Positions 25,900-33,979 of a stretch of 64,000 bases of DNA are shown piece by piece (within the stretch, counting starts at the first letter, position 1; each line of letters begins with the position of its first letter). The position numbers were made by a program, and so were the translations under genes. The DNA is from Burkholderia stabilis (GTDB lineage: Bacteria; Pseudomonadota; Gammaproteobacteria; Burkholderiales; Burkholderiaceae): contig NZ_CP016444.1 of NCBI RefSeq assembly GCF_001742165.1, forward strand, positions 992,001 through 1,056,000, in the 5' to 3' direction. The notes under the pieces are model-generated. The model worked only from the letters and a program-made list of their open reading frames with translations, had not been told where the DNA came from and searched no databases.

Positions 25900-26550
25900 A
25901 TGAAAACCGACAAACAGTTGAAGCAGGACGTTCAGGACGAACTGGAGTCCGACCCGGCGATCGACGCGACACGCATCGGTGTCGAGGTAGCCGACAGGAT
26001 CGTGACGCTGTCGGGTCACCCGCCCAGCTACGCGGAGAAACTGGCGATCGAGCGCGCGGCGAATCGCGTGGCGGGCGTCAAGGCACTCGTCGTCGACATG
26101 ACCGTGCATTTGCCGAACGACGATGTCCGCACCGACGAGGACATCGCGAACGCGGTGCGTTCGGTCCTGCACTGGACGGTCGGGCTGAATGACGATGCGG
26201 TCAAGGTGCAGGTCGAGCACGGCTGGATCACGTTGTCCGGCAGGGTCGATTGGCCCTACCAGAGCCATCTGGCCGTGCGCGCGATCTCGCAGATGCGCAG
26301 CGTGACCGGCGTGACCGACCACATCAGCGTGCAGGGGACGGTCGGATCGGACGATATCGGCGGCAACATCAAGCGCGCGATCATGCGTCACGCGGAGCGT
26401 GAGGCGAAGCACATCGTGATCGAGGTGCGCGACGGCACCGTGCGGCTGACGGGCAAGGTCGGCTCGTTCTCCGAGCGCAAGGCGGTGCGTGGTGCCGCGT
26501 GGTCTGCACGAGGCGTGCGTGCCGTCGTCGACGACCTGGTCGTCGAGTAA
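25900..26550 (+). CDS. Triple BON-domain protein
   Basis: A 216-residue protein built of three BON repeats, each with the pattern of a strand-helix followed by V..G.V.L.G.V: DRIVTLSGHPPSYAEKLAIE (about residues 29-48), HGWITLSGRVDWPYQSHLAV (about 107-126) and DGTVRLTGKVGSFSERKAV (about 177-195). BON proteins bind phospholipid or bridge envelope layers, but this one has no signal peptide, so the location is unclear. The start begins the first BON domain. An FNR-like site lies 76 bp upstream, and a small gene follows after 55 bp. Confidence 0.9.
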   Translation: MKTDKQLKQDVQDELESDPAIDATRIGVEVADRIVTLSGHPPSYAEKLAIERAANRVAGVKALVVDMTVHLPNDDVRTDEDIANAVRSVLHWTVGLNDDAVKVQVEHGWITLSGRVDWPYQSHLAVRAISQMRSVTGVTDHISVQGTVGSDDIGGNIKRAIMRHAEREAKHIVIEVRDGTVRLTGKVGSFSERKAVRGAAWSARGVRAVVDDLVVE

Positions 26551-26605
26551 GCCCGCTGGACCGCAACCGGATGCGAAGCCCGCGCGAACGAGGAAGGAGA
26601 GCCGG

Positions 26606-26845
26606 ATGTCACTGTCAGGCGAGGTACACGACGCGGACTGGTCGGTGGCGATCGAGACGATCGCCGCCGAAACGGGCGGCTATCGTTGCAGGATCCATGT
26701 GACGCTCGCGTCGCCGGACGGCGCATGCGAGCGTACGTTCGCGCCCGGCAGGATCCACGCCACCGAGCGCGAGGCTGCGGTCGACGGGCTGCGAGCCGGG
26801 ATGACCTGGGTCGAGATGAGGAAATCGAACATGTTCACGGTCTGA
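26606..26845 (+). CDS. Small conserved hypothetical protein, 79 aa
   Basis: AAGGAGA at ideal spacing precedes an ATG giving 79 residues. The sequence alternates hydrophobic and polar residues in strand-like fashion (YRCRIHVTLASPDG) and ends with an amphipathic helix (TEREAAVDGLRAGMTWVEM). I do not recognise a named family. It lies 55 bp after the BON gene on the same strand and is probably in the same operon. The antisense frames here belong to no gene. Confidence 0.68.
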   Translation: MSLSGEVHDADWSVAIETIAAETGGYRCRIHVTLASPDGACERTFAPGRIHATEREAAVDGLRAGMTWVEMRKSNMFTV

Positions 26846-26922
26846 ATCGCCGGCTGTCGCGGACATGTCGCATCGACGATGGTGCTGCTTCCGTTGCGCG
26901 ATGCGATCCGCACCGGATACCG

Positions 26923-28692
26923 CTAGCCGTCCGCCCGATCTCGACCGCGAAGCGATGACGCGGGGCGCGCGTTCGATTCGTCGTCGCGCGCCTGTTCGCC
27001 TTGTTGCTGAACGTGATGTGCGACGGCGTCGGTCAAGGTCGGAAAGAAGCTGGCGGGCCCGAATACGTCGAACAGGCCGTAAGCGCGCAGGCGATCCTTC
27101 ACCGGCCCCTTCATTTCCGCGAAATTCAGCGCGATACCTTCTTCCCGGAGCTCGTCGCAAAGCGCCACGAGCCGATCCGCGGCGCTGACATCGATATCGG
27201 TGACGGGCTCCGCCGCGACGACGATTCGACTGACCGGGCACGCCGCCGACTGCGCGAGCGCAATGCGCAGATGCTCGCAGAAGATTTCGACATTCGCATA
27301 AAAGAGCGGGGCATCCCAGCGGAACAGCACGAGCCCGGGCGTCTGCACGGCGTCCGGATGCCGCGCAATGTCGTGATAGCCGCGCACGCCGGCCAGCCGG
27401 CCGAGCACCGCGTCGTACGGATGCCATGCGCGCCAGACGAACGACAGCAGCGACAGCGCGCTGGCGAGCAGGATGCCGGGCACGACACCCATGCCGATGA
27501 CGCCTGCAAAGCACAGCACCGAAATCAGGCATTCGCCGCGGCGCATCCGGTACAGCCGCACGACGCTGCGGACGTCGGCGATCCCGAACGCGGCGTAAAT
27601 CACGACAGCGGCCAGCGCGGCGCGCGGAACAGCCGTCAGCAACGTCGGCGCGGCAATGAGCAGCAACGCGATGCAACTCGCCGCGACGAGATTCGTGACC
27701 TGGCTTTGCGCACCCGCCGCAATCGCGACGGGGGTGCGCGATGCGCTGCTGCTGACCGCGCAGCCCTGCATCGCGCCGGCCAGCAGATTGGCCGCGCCCA
27801 ACGCGACCAGTTCCTGATTGCGGTTCGGTGTGTCGCCTGCGCGTGCGGAAAGGGCACGCGACAGCATGCTGATGTCGGCGAACGACACCAGTGCGATGGC
27901 GATCGCGCCGGACGCGAGCGCGGTCACATCGGCGAGCGAGACGACCGGAAGATGCGGCGCCGGCGTGCCGGCCGGCAATGCGCCGATCGTCGCGACCCCG
28001 TGCAGCGGCGCCATGCGCGCGGCCAGCGTTGCCGCCAGCACGGCGATCAAGACACCGGGCCAGCGCGGCATCGTGCGCTTCATCAGCGCGATTGCCGCCA
28101 GCACGCCTGCGCCCAGCACACATGCATTGGTGGAAAACCGGTGCTCGACGAGGGCCCGCGCGATCTGCGGCAGGCCGGAGAACACGTCGTTGCTCGTGAC
28201 GGACATGCCGAACAGCTCGGGCAACCGGCCGACTGCGAGCGTGATCGCGATGCCGTTCAGGTATCCGTACTGGATCGGGCGCGACAGCAGATCGGTGACG
28301 AAGCCGAGGCCGAGCGTACCGAGCAGGATGCAGATCGCTCCGGCCGACAGCGCCAGCGCGCCGGAAAGCGCGATGGCCCGCTGCGGATCGTTGCCGGCGA
28401 GCGGGACGATGGCCCCGGCGATCAGCGCGGCCAGCGCCGAATCCGGGCCGAGGACGAGGATCCGGCTCGGGCCGAGCACCGCATAGGCGAGCAACGCGGC
28501 GATCGATGCGTAGAGCCCCGTGACGGCGGGCAGGCCGGCCGCCTGCGCGTAGCTCATGCCGACCGGCACCAGCACGGCCGAGAGCGCCAGGCCCGCATAC
28601 AGGTCGCGCGCGAGCCACGCGCGCCGGTAGTTCGCGAGCAGCGCGATTCCCGGGAGCAGTCGGGCGACGCGTTGGGAAAGGGGCCGGTTCAT
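26923..28692 (-). CDS. SulP-family anion transporter with STAS domain
   Basis: A 589-residue SLC26/SulP transporter. The N-terminal two thirds carry many membrane segments with the family signature region SAVLVPVGMSYAQAAGLPAVTGLYAS and GPDSALAALIAGAI. The C-terminal cytosolic STAS domain runs from about 450 to 560 (VLFRWDAPLFYANVEIF, and DIDVSAADRLVALCDELREE). Members carry sulfate, bicarbonate or dicarboxylates; the substrate here is unknown. The ATG at 28692 begins the family sequence but has only a weak ribosome-binding site. No FNR box was seen directly ahead, so it may depend on upstream genes on the same strand. Confidence 0.92.
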   Translation of the reverse strand: MNRPLSQRVARLLPGIALLANYRRAWLARDLYAGLALSAVLVPVGMSYAQAAGLPAVTGLYASIAALLAYAVLGPSRILVLGPDSALAALIAGAIVPLAGNDPQRAIALSGALALSAGAICILLGTLGLGFVTDLLSRPIQYGYLNGIAITLAVGRLPELFGMSVTSNDVFSGLPQIARALVEHRFSTNACVLGAGVLAAIALMKRTMPRWPGVLIAVLAATLAARMAPLHGVATIGALPAGTPAPHLPVVSLADVTALASGAIAIALVSFADISMLSRALSARAGDTPNRNQELVALGAANLLAGAMQGCAVSSSASRTPVAIAAGAQSQVTNLVAASCIALLLIAAPTLLTAVPRAALAAVVIYAAFGIADVRSVVRLYRMRRGECLISVLCFAGVIGMGVVPGILLASALSLLSFVWRAWHPYDAVLGRLAGVRGYHDIARHPDAVQTPGLVLFRWDAPLFYANVEIFCEHLRIALAQSAACPVSRIVVAAEPVTDIDVSAADRLVALCDELREEGIALNFAEMKGPVKDRLRAYGLFDVFGPASFFPTLTDAVAHHVQQQGEQARDDESNARPASSLRGRDRADG

Positions 28693-28882
28693 CGCGGCTT
28701 CATCAGGGAGAAGTCCGGGCGAAAAGGTTGACTTGCTGCGGCAAGCGCGCGTTCATCGGGAGGCGGCCAGCCCCGGCAGCTGCACGAAATGGCGGTGCGC
28801 GCGGGGCCATCGCGTCAGGTGACGGGCCGATGCCGTCGAAACGGATAAAGGTGCCGCGCCGCGACACCCCGACGGCCGGGCA

Positions 28883-29119
28883 TCACGCCGCCTTGAGCGC
28901 CGAAAGCTGCAGTGCCTGTGCGAAACGGGCCAGCGTGGCGATCGATCCCGTCACGCTTTCGTACCGCTCGCGCCCGATCTGTCCGTCCAGTATCACGAGC
29001 ATGCCGGCGTCGCGAGCGAGTGCGACGAGTGCCAGCGTATCAAGCGCGGCTGCCTCTGACTTGTCGGCCTGGCAGACGGCCTGAATGCCCGAACCGGAAC
29101 GATAGGTAGCGTGTGACAT
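28883..29119 (-). CDS. Small conserved hypothetical protein, 78 aa
   Basis: A 78-residue soluble protein, unknown family, consisting mostly of a helical segment (EAAALDTLALVALARDAGM) and a C-terminal helix (TGSIATLARFAQALQLSAL). The ATG at 29119 has GGAGAG at good spacing and is preferred to one at 29143. It stands between the SulP and LOG genes, all on the minus strand. A GTAGGAATC/GATTCCTAC inverted repeat lies 108-143 bp upstream. Confidence 0.6.
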   Translation of the reverse strand: MSHATYRSGSGIQAVCQADKSEAAALDTLALVALARDAGMLVILDGQIGRERYESVTGSIATLARFAQALQLSALKAA

Positions 29120-29226
29120 GACGTCTCTCCTGGTGGCCTGCAACCGGTGTACCGCGCAGCCGGTATCCGTGAATTCAGTATCGTTGTCGCGCCCGTGCGA
29201 TTCAATCGGCGTGCTCCGAAGCTGCG

Positions 29227-29262
29227 GTAGGAATCGTGCAAATTCCGTCGGCAGATTCCTAC
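29227..29262. repeat. Inverted repeat GTAGGAATC-N18-GATTCCTAC
   Basis: Nine-base perfect arms at 29227-29235 and 29254-29262; the right arm overlaps the stop codon of the LOG gene. The half-site GTAGGAAT recurs in altered form in palindromes at 33900-33917 and 51131-51146. It may be a regulator site ahead of the 78-aa gene or a weak terminator for the LOG gene; there is no T-run. Confidence 0.5.
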
Positions 29263-30287
29263 ACGGTGCGCGGCTTCACTGAGGCGTTGCGTCGCGCCGA
29301 CCGCTTTGTGCGACGCCTTGCATACCAGCATCCGATCGCGCGCCAGATGTCGGCAGCGGACTCACAATAGGTGAACAGATCGAGATCTCGGCGATCGATC
29401 ATTCCTTCATCCGCGAGATACCCCAGGTCGACCGCACGGCGCCAGTACGCTTCGCCGACGAGAATCACCGGCAGCGGCGCGATCTTGCGAGTCTGCAGCA
29501 GCGTCAGGACCTCGAACAGCTCGTCGAACGTGCCGTATCCGCCGGGGAAAAATACGGCCGCTTTCGCGCGCTCGAGCAGGTGCAGCTTGCGGATCGCGAA
29601 ATAGTGAAACCGGAAGCAGAGATCCGGCGTGATGTACGGGTTCGGCGCCTGTTCCCGCGGCAGCTCGATATTGAAGCCGATGCTCGGCGCGCCGCGTTCG
29701 TAGGCGCCGCGGTTGGCGGCCTCCATGATGCCGGGGCCGCCGCCGGTGACGACGGCGAGCCGCGCGGCGCGCGTGCACCGGTCGGCGTGGCCGACGATGC
29801 GCCCGAATTCGCGCGCGACGCGGTAATACACGCTGTGTTCGACGAGCCGGCTCGCGACCGTGACGGCACGACGCCGGCCGGCGTCGTGCGGACGCTCGGC
29901 GAGCAGGCGGTTCGCTTCGTCCAGCCGCGCGTTCGCTTCTGCCGGAGAAACGATGCGCGTGCTGCCGTAGATCACGACGGCATGACCGATGCGCTCATGC
30001 TGCAGGCGCTCCTCGGCTTTCCAGTAGTCGAGTTGCAGCCGGATGCCGCGCATGCCCGCGCGCTGCAGCACGGTCGCATCGTCGTCGGCAGGTGTACAGC
30101 TCGGGCTGTTGGCGAGTCGGCGCGGGCGACGCGAGACGCGCCCGGTACCGTCGTCGCCGACGAGCGCATCCGGCCGCGTGCGTACCCGTTTCCCGCTCGC
30201 CTGCGCGAGCGTCGCGTCGGGTGCGGTGCGGCGGCGGGCGCTGCGTTGCGCCAGGCCGCCAGGAACGCGTTTGGCTACGGTCGACAT
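29259..30287 (-). CDS. LOG-family nucleotide phosphoribohydrolase (TIGR00730-like)
   Basis: A 342-residue protein of the LOG/'lysine-decarboxylase-like' family, which hydrolyses nucleoside 5'-monophosphates to base and ribose-5-phosphate. The two diagnostic motifs are TGGGPGIMEAANRGA and FFPGGYGTFDELFE. The first hundred residues are an Arg/Pro-rich extension that standard LOG proteins lack, so the true start may be further in. It lies 22 bp after the cytochrome c gene and is the last gene of the acg-like/cytochrome/LOG operon. Confidence 0.87.
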   Translation of the reverse strand: MSTVAKRVPGGLAQRSARRRTAPDATLAQASGKRVRTRPDALVGDDGTGRVSRRPRRLANSPSCTPADDDATVLQRAGMRGIRLQLDYWKAEERLQHERIGHAVVIYGSTRIVSPAEANARLDEANRLLAERPHDAGRRRAVTVASRLVEHSVYYRVAREFGRIVGHADRCTRAARLAVVTGGGPGIMEAANRGAYERGAPSIGFNIELPREQAPNPYITPDLCFRFHYFAIRKLHLLERAKAAVFFPGGYGTFDELFEVLTLLQTRKIAPLPVILVGEAYWRRAVDLGYLADEGMIDRRDLDLFTYCESAADIWRAIGCWYARRRTKRSARRNASVKPRTV

Positions 30288-30309
30288 GAGCGGAAGGGCG
30301 GCCGGGCGA

Positions 30310-30645
30310 TCACTGGCTCAGCACCCATTGCACGAGCTGATGCGCATCGTCGGGAGACAGTGGCCCGCCGCGATCGACGGCGGACGGCATGGGCGTATCT
30401 CCCCAGTGCGCCGGGCCGCCGACGCGCAGCTTGCGCTCGAGTTCGTCGGCGGCATTCGGAATGCCGCGGTATCGTGCCGCGATCTGGTGGAACGAAGGCC
30501 CGAGGAACGGCATGTCGGCCGTGTGGCAGAACATGCAGTGCTGTGCGTTGACCAGTTCGGTCGGTTCGGGCACGGTTGTCTGCGCGGCGGCCGTACCGGC
30601 CGTCGCGGCGATCAGGCAGAAGGCGAAGCAACGCTTGATGTTCAT
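30310..30645 (-). CDS. Monohaem cytochrome c, periplasmic (paralogue)
   Basis: A 111-residue c-type cytochrome with a signal peptide (MNIKRCFAFCLIAATAGTAA, cleaved near AAAQ), haem-binding CMFCH (C37, C40, H41) and a distal Met in DTPMPSA. It is clearly a paralogue of the cytochrome at 17149-17493, sharing QHCMFCHT-DMPFL-PSFH and HWGDT-MP. The start at 30645 has GAGGGA. It lies 51 bp after the Acg-like gene and should share its FNR-controlled promoter at 31769-31782. Confidence 0.9.
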   Translation of the reverse strand: MNIKRCFAFCLIAATAGTAAAQTTVPEPTELVNAQHCMFCHTADMPFLGPSFHQIAARYRGIPNAADELERKLRVGGPAHWGDTPMPSAVDRGGPLSPDDAHQLVQWVLSQ

Positions 30646-30696
30646 TTTATTTTCCCTCGTCCGGATCAAAGGGGCGACCCGCTTACCCGGATACGA

Positions 30697-31698
30697 TCAG
30701 GAGACCACTTCGCAGAGCGGGCGACGCGGTGAATGCGGCGAATGCGGGCCGCGCCCGATACGCAGCAGCAACTGCGGCTCGCCACGAAGACCGAGCATGT
30801 GGCGCAGGTGGGCGCGCAACGCGGCCGTCTCGATCGGCTGGTTCAGGTACGACGCGGTATAGCCTGCACTCGTCGCGACGAGCAGCATCCGCTCCAGCGC
30901 CTGCCCCGCGGCGAGCCACGCCTCGCGATCGTCGCGCACGGTCGCGAGGCAGACGATCAACGGCGATGCGCCGACGAGTTGGTGATGCAGCGCGGCCAGC
31001 CCGTTGCCGAGATCGAATGTCCGTACCGCCATGGTCACGACAGGCGCCGCGAAGTCCAGAAGCGCAGGCACACCGGCCGCGAATGCCGGCATGCCGTCGA
31101 CGTGCCGGCGTGGATCGATCCAGCTCGCCAGTTCGCGGCGGAAGCGCGGGTCCGCGAACTGCTGACGATCGGCTTCCGCGACCAGTTCGGCGACCCGCGC
31201 GCGATGTGCGATCGCGTCGACGCAGGCGACGTCGGCGCCTTCCGCGACGCCGGCTGCAATCAGTTCTTGCTGGAGTTCGTCCGGAACCGCGCTGGATTCG
31301 AAAGGTGCGCGCGTCGTGACGCGGTCCGGAATCGCATCGAACAGCGCACCGAGGGATGCGTCGGAATAACCGTCGTCGCAGACCCTTACTAGCGCAAGCA
31401 GATCGGGATCGACTTCGGAAGGAAACGTGCTGATCGTGTGAGCGAGCCCGGCGTGGTCGAGCGCGACACGCAGGTTGAGCAGCGCCGCACCGCAGCTGAT
31501 GATCAGCTCGCGGTCGAACGGATCGACCACGGGCAACGCACGAACGCGGTCCGCGCAGACCGAGATCGTGGCCCGGTTGACGAGGAACCGCCACGGCTGG
31601 GAATTATGGCTGGACGGGGCCAGCACCGCGTAGCCCAACAGCGACCTCAGGAGATCTTCGGGATGAGCGCTTGCGGCAAGTGGGGGAACGGATATCAT
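30697..31698 (-). CDS. Acg-family nitroreductase-like flavoprotein
   Basis: A 333-residue protein of the Acg family, duplicated nitroreductase-fold proteins first known from the mycobacterial hypoxia (DosR) regulon. The signature LLGYAVLAPSSHNSQPWRF near the N-terminus and LVATSAGYTASYLNQPIE near the C-terminus are typical. Acg proteins are thought to sequester FMN rather than reduce nitro compounds. The ATG at 31698 has GGAGAT and was preferred to one at 31743. An FNR box lies 70 bp upstream, shared with the divergent alcohol dehydrogenase. It heads the operon with cytochrome c and LOG. Confidence 0.9.
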   Translation of the reverse strand: MISVPPLAASAHPEDLLRSLLGYAVLAPSSHNSQPWRFLVNRATISVCADRVRALPVVDPFDRELIISCGAALLNLRVALDHAGLAHTISTFPSEVDPDLLALVRVCDDGYSDASLGALFDAIPDRVTTRAPFESSAVPDELQQELIAAGVAEGADVACVDAIAHRARVAELVAEADRQQFADPRFRRELASWIDPRRHVDGMPAFAAGVPALLDFAAPVVTMAVRTFDLGNGLAALHHQLVGASPLIVCLATVRDDREAWLAAGQALERMLLVATSAGYTASYLNQPIETAALRAHLRHMLGLRGEPQLLLRIGRGPHSPHSPRRPLCEVVS

Positions 31699-31768
31699 TC
31701 GAGCATCTCCAGATAGCCAACTGGCGGCATTGCGTTCTTTCATCGTGTCAGCAACCGCGCGGCGGCCG

Positions 31769-31782
31769 TTGACGCACATCAA
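31769..31782. promoter_or_regulatory. FNR/ANR box TTGACGCACATCAA
   Basis: Full match, identical to the box at 16196. It lies 70 bp from the Acg-like start and 89 bp from the alcohol dehydrogenase start, so it may activate in both directions. Confidence 0.75.
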
Positions 31783-31871
31783 GCGCCTGTCAACGGGGCG
31801 TACGGACGCGGCGCCCGGCGACTAGCCTTGGAAAGCGAAGCGCGCGAAGACCATCGCGCGAGGAGGCGAGC

Positions 31872-32861
31872 ATGCTTGCGATGATGTATGACGGCACGAC
31901 ACCGACCTTGCGCGAGGCGCGCATGCCGGACCCGTTGCCGGCGGCGGGCCAACTGCTGATCGACGTAGACGCATGCGGCGTATGCCGGACCGATCTCCAC
32001 GTCGTCGACGGCGATCTTATGCATCCGAAGCTGCCGCTGATTCCGGGGCACGAAATCGTCGGAACGGTGCGCGTGGCCGGCGAGGGCGTGACGGGTTTTT
32101 CCGTCGGTGACCGGGTGGGAGTCCCATGGCTCGGATCGACGTGTGGTCATTGCGCGTATTGCGCATCCGGGCGGGAAAATCTGTGCGACAGCCCCGAATT
32201 TACCGGCTATACGATCGACGGCGGCTATGCCGAGTGCGCGGTCGCCGACCATCGGTATTGCATGCACCTGCCGCGGCGCTATTCCGACCTGGAGGCCGCA
32301 CCGCTGCTGTGCGCCGGCCTGATCGGCTACCGGACGTTGCGGATGGCCGGCAACGCTCGCCGCATAGGCATCTACGGTTTCGGCGCGGCGGCCCATCTCG
32401 TCGCGCAGGTCGCGCATCTCGAAGGACGGAAGGTGTTTGCGCTGACGAAGCCAGGCGATACCGTGGCCCAGCATCTCGCGCGGTCGCTGGGTGCGGCATG
32501 GGCCGGCGGCAGCGACGAAGCGCCGCCGGAGACACTCGATGCCGCGCTCGTTTTCGCGCCGGTGGGCGCACTGGTGCCGGTCGCGCTACGCGCGGTCGAC
32601 AAAGGCGGAATCGTCGTGTGCGGCGGTATTCACATGAGCGACATCCCGAGCTTTCCCTACGCGTGGCTGTGGGGCGAGCGCCGTATTGCGTCGGTGGTCA
32701 ACCTGACGCGTGCGGATGCGGTCGAATTCATGAGGATCGCCGATGCCATGCCGCTGCGGGTCGAGGCCGTGCGCTACGCGCTGACCGATGCGAATCGCGC
32801 GCTCGACGACTTGCGGATGGGACGTGTGTCAGGCGCCGCCGTGCTGGGCATGCGAAGCTGA
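31872..32861 (+). CDS. Zinc-dependent alcohol dehydrogenase (AdhA type)
   Basis: A 329-residue medium-chain dehydrogenase. Catalytic-zinc residues lie in DACGVCRTDLHVVDG and LIPGHEIVG; the structural-zinc site is CGHCAYCASGRENLC. The nucleotide-binding loop reads GFGAAAH, without the classical GxGxxG end, as in AdhA-type enzymes. It would regenerate NAD+ by making alcohol when oxygen is limiting. GAGGAGG precedes the ATG, and the FNR box 89 bp upstream supports anaerobic induction. A degenerate copy of this type of gene is at 17723-17829. Confidence 0.92.
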   Translation: MLAMMYDGTTPTLREARMPDPLPAAGQLLIDVDACGVCRTDLHVVDGDLMHPKLPLIPGHEIVGTVRVAGEGVTGFSVGDRVGVPWLGSTCGHCAYCASGRENLCDSPEFTGYTIDGGYAECAVADHRYCMHLPRRYSDLEAAPLLCAGLIGYRTLRMAGNARRIGIYGFGAAAHLVAQVAHLEGRKVFALTKPGDTVAQHLARSLGAAWAGGSDEAPPETLDAALVFAPVGALVPVALRAVDKGGIVVCGGIHMSDIPSFPYAWLWGERRIASVVNLTRADAVEFMRIADAMPLRVEAVRYALTDANRALDDLRMGRVSGAAVLGMRS

Positions 32862-32886
32862 TCCACTCGTCCCATCCGCAGAGAGA

Positions 32887-33660
32887 TCAGATCCGTCCGA
32901 GCCCTTCCGAGTCGACGATGCGAATCTGCTTGCCTTGCGCCGCGACGAGCCCCTTGTGCTGGAACTTCGACAGCATGCGGCTGACCGTTTCGAGCTTCAT
33001 CCCGAGATATTCGCCGATCTCGTCGCGCGTCATCCTCAGCACGAATTCGGCGGCCGAGTAGCCTCGCGCCTTGAAGCGCGAGGAAAGATTCAGCAGGAAT
33101 GCAGCCACGCGCTGCTCGGCGGTCATCGTGCCGAGCAGCAGCATCAGCGCCGATTCGCGGACGATTTCGCCGCCCATCATCTGGTACACGTGGTGCTGCA
33201 TCGTCCGCACTTCGCGGCACATCTGCTCGAGCTGGCCGAATGGAATGATGCAGACCGTGCTGTCTTCGAGCGCGATCGCGTCGCCGTTGTGGTGCCCGGT
33301 GTGCACGCCGTCGAGCCCAAGCGATTCGCCGACGATCTGGAAGCCGGTGATCTGCTCGTCGCCGTCGCGGTGCATCACGATAGTCTTGAACGACCCGGTT
33401 CTCACCGCGTAGATGCTGTTGAACGCGTCGCCGGCGCGAAAGAGCGCTTCACCGCGCTTGACGTGACGCGTCGTGCAAATCATCGCGTCGAGCCGCGTCA
33501 GATCGCCGGGCGAAAGGTCGGACGGCATGCACACGGTACGCAGCGTGCACGTCGAACAGCGGGACGTGGCGCGCTTCGGCTGGTCCGCCGGTTCGACGGG
33601 GTGCAGCGGGATGAACGTGCGTAACGGCATGGTCCTCGAGACATCGGCATTGCTCTGCAT
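32887..33660 (-). CDS. FNR/ANR-type oxygen-sensing transcription factor
   Basis: A 257-residue Crp/Fnr protein. Three N-terminal cysteines (C35, C38, C44, spaced as in CSTCTLRTVC) and C137 (STVCIIPF) reproduce the four ligands of the [4Fe-4S] cluster of E. coli FNR, including the 93-residue spacing. A cyclic-nucleotide-fold domain, dimer helix and helix-turn-helix (TRDEIGEYLGMKLETVSRML) follow; E224, S227 and R228 match the residues that read TTGAT. It is therefore the obvious reader of the FNR boxes throughout this locus. Start at 33660 has GGAG; Met11 (33630) is the alternative. Its own promoter lacks a full box. Confidence 0.95.
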   Translation of the reverse strand: MQSNADVSRTMPLRTFIPLHPVEPADQPKRATSRCSTCTLRTVCMPSDLSPGDLTRLDAMICTTRHVKRGEALFRAGDAFNSIYAVRTGSFKTIVMHRDGDEQITGFQIVGESLGLDGVHTGHHNGDAIALEDSTVCIIPFGQLEQMCREVRTMQHHVYQMMGGEIVRESALMLLLGTMTAEQRVAAFLLNLSSRFKARGYSAAEFVLRMTRDEIGEYLGMKLETVSRMLSKFQHKGLVAAQGKQIRIVDSEGLGRI

Positions 33661-33979
33661 GATCGACTCCAGTTGGGGGCAGCGGCGAGCCGCCTTGGGG
33701 CGGGGTCGCGCTGGCCGTCGTACCGGCGGCTTTGGTCTCTGCCGCCTTCCTGATGGAACAGCCACACCGGTCTCGACGATGACGCTGCCTTCGGTCCGGG
33801 GGGCATGCTTGATTGCTTTTCTTGATCAGGAGTATGGATGTTGCGCGGCGTCAATGAAATCAGCAGGCATTGAAGATGCAGTAGGAGACCGGGAAGTTCT
33901 GTAGGGAATTTCCTACAAGGGCGTGGCATCTTGTCGCGATCGTCGCCGCGGGCGGGCGCCGACGTGGTCCACGTCGCCG
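33661..33979. other. Leader region of the fnr-type gene
   Basis: About 320 bp with no gene visible. It contains the palindrome at 33900-33917, a further GTAGGA half-site at 33881, and only a poor FNR-like match at 33841-33854 (two mismatches). Confidence 0.5.
33900..33917. promoter_or_regulatory. Palindrome TGTAGGGAATTTCCTACA
   Basis: An 18-bp inverted repeat with one mismatched pair, 240 bp ahead of the fnr-type gene and just beyond the 3' end of the NarL-type regulator gene. Two-heptad sites of this shape suit NarL/FixJ-family response regulators. Similar sites lie at 29227-29262 and 51131-51146. Confidence 0.5.

Noticed and set aside
27001..28731. 576-codon plus-strand open frame opposite the SulP gene
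   Set aside because: Antisense shadow; no family pattern, and the minus strand encodes a clear transporter.
28726..28745. FNR-like TTGACTTGCTGCGGCAAG ahead of the SulP gene
   Set aside because: The right half does not match RTCAA at the required spacing.
33841..33854. FNR-like TTGCGCGGCGTCAA ahead of the fnr-type gene
   Set aside because: Two mismatches in the left half; too weak to claim autoregulation.
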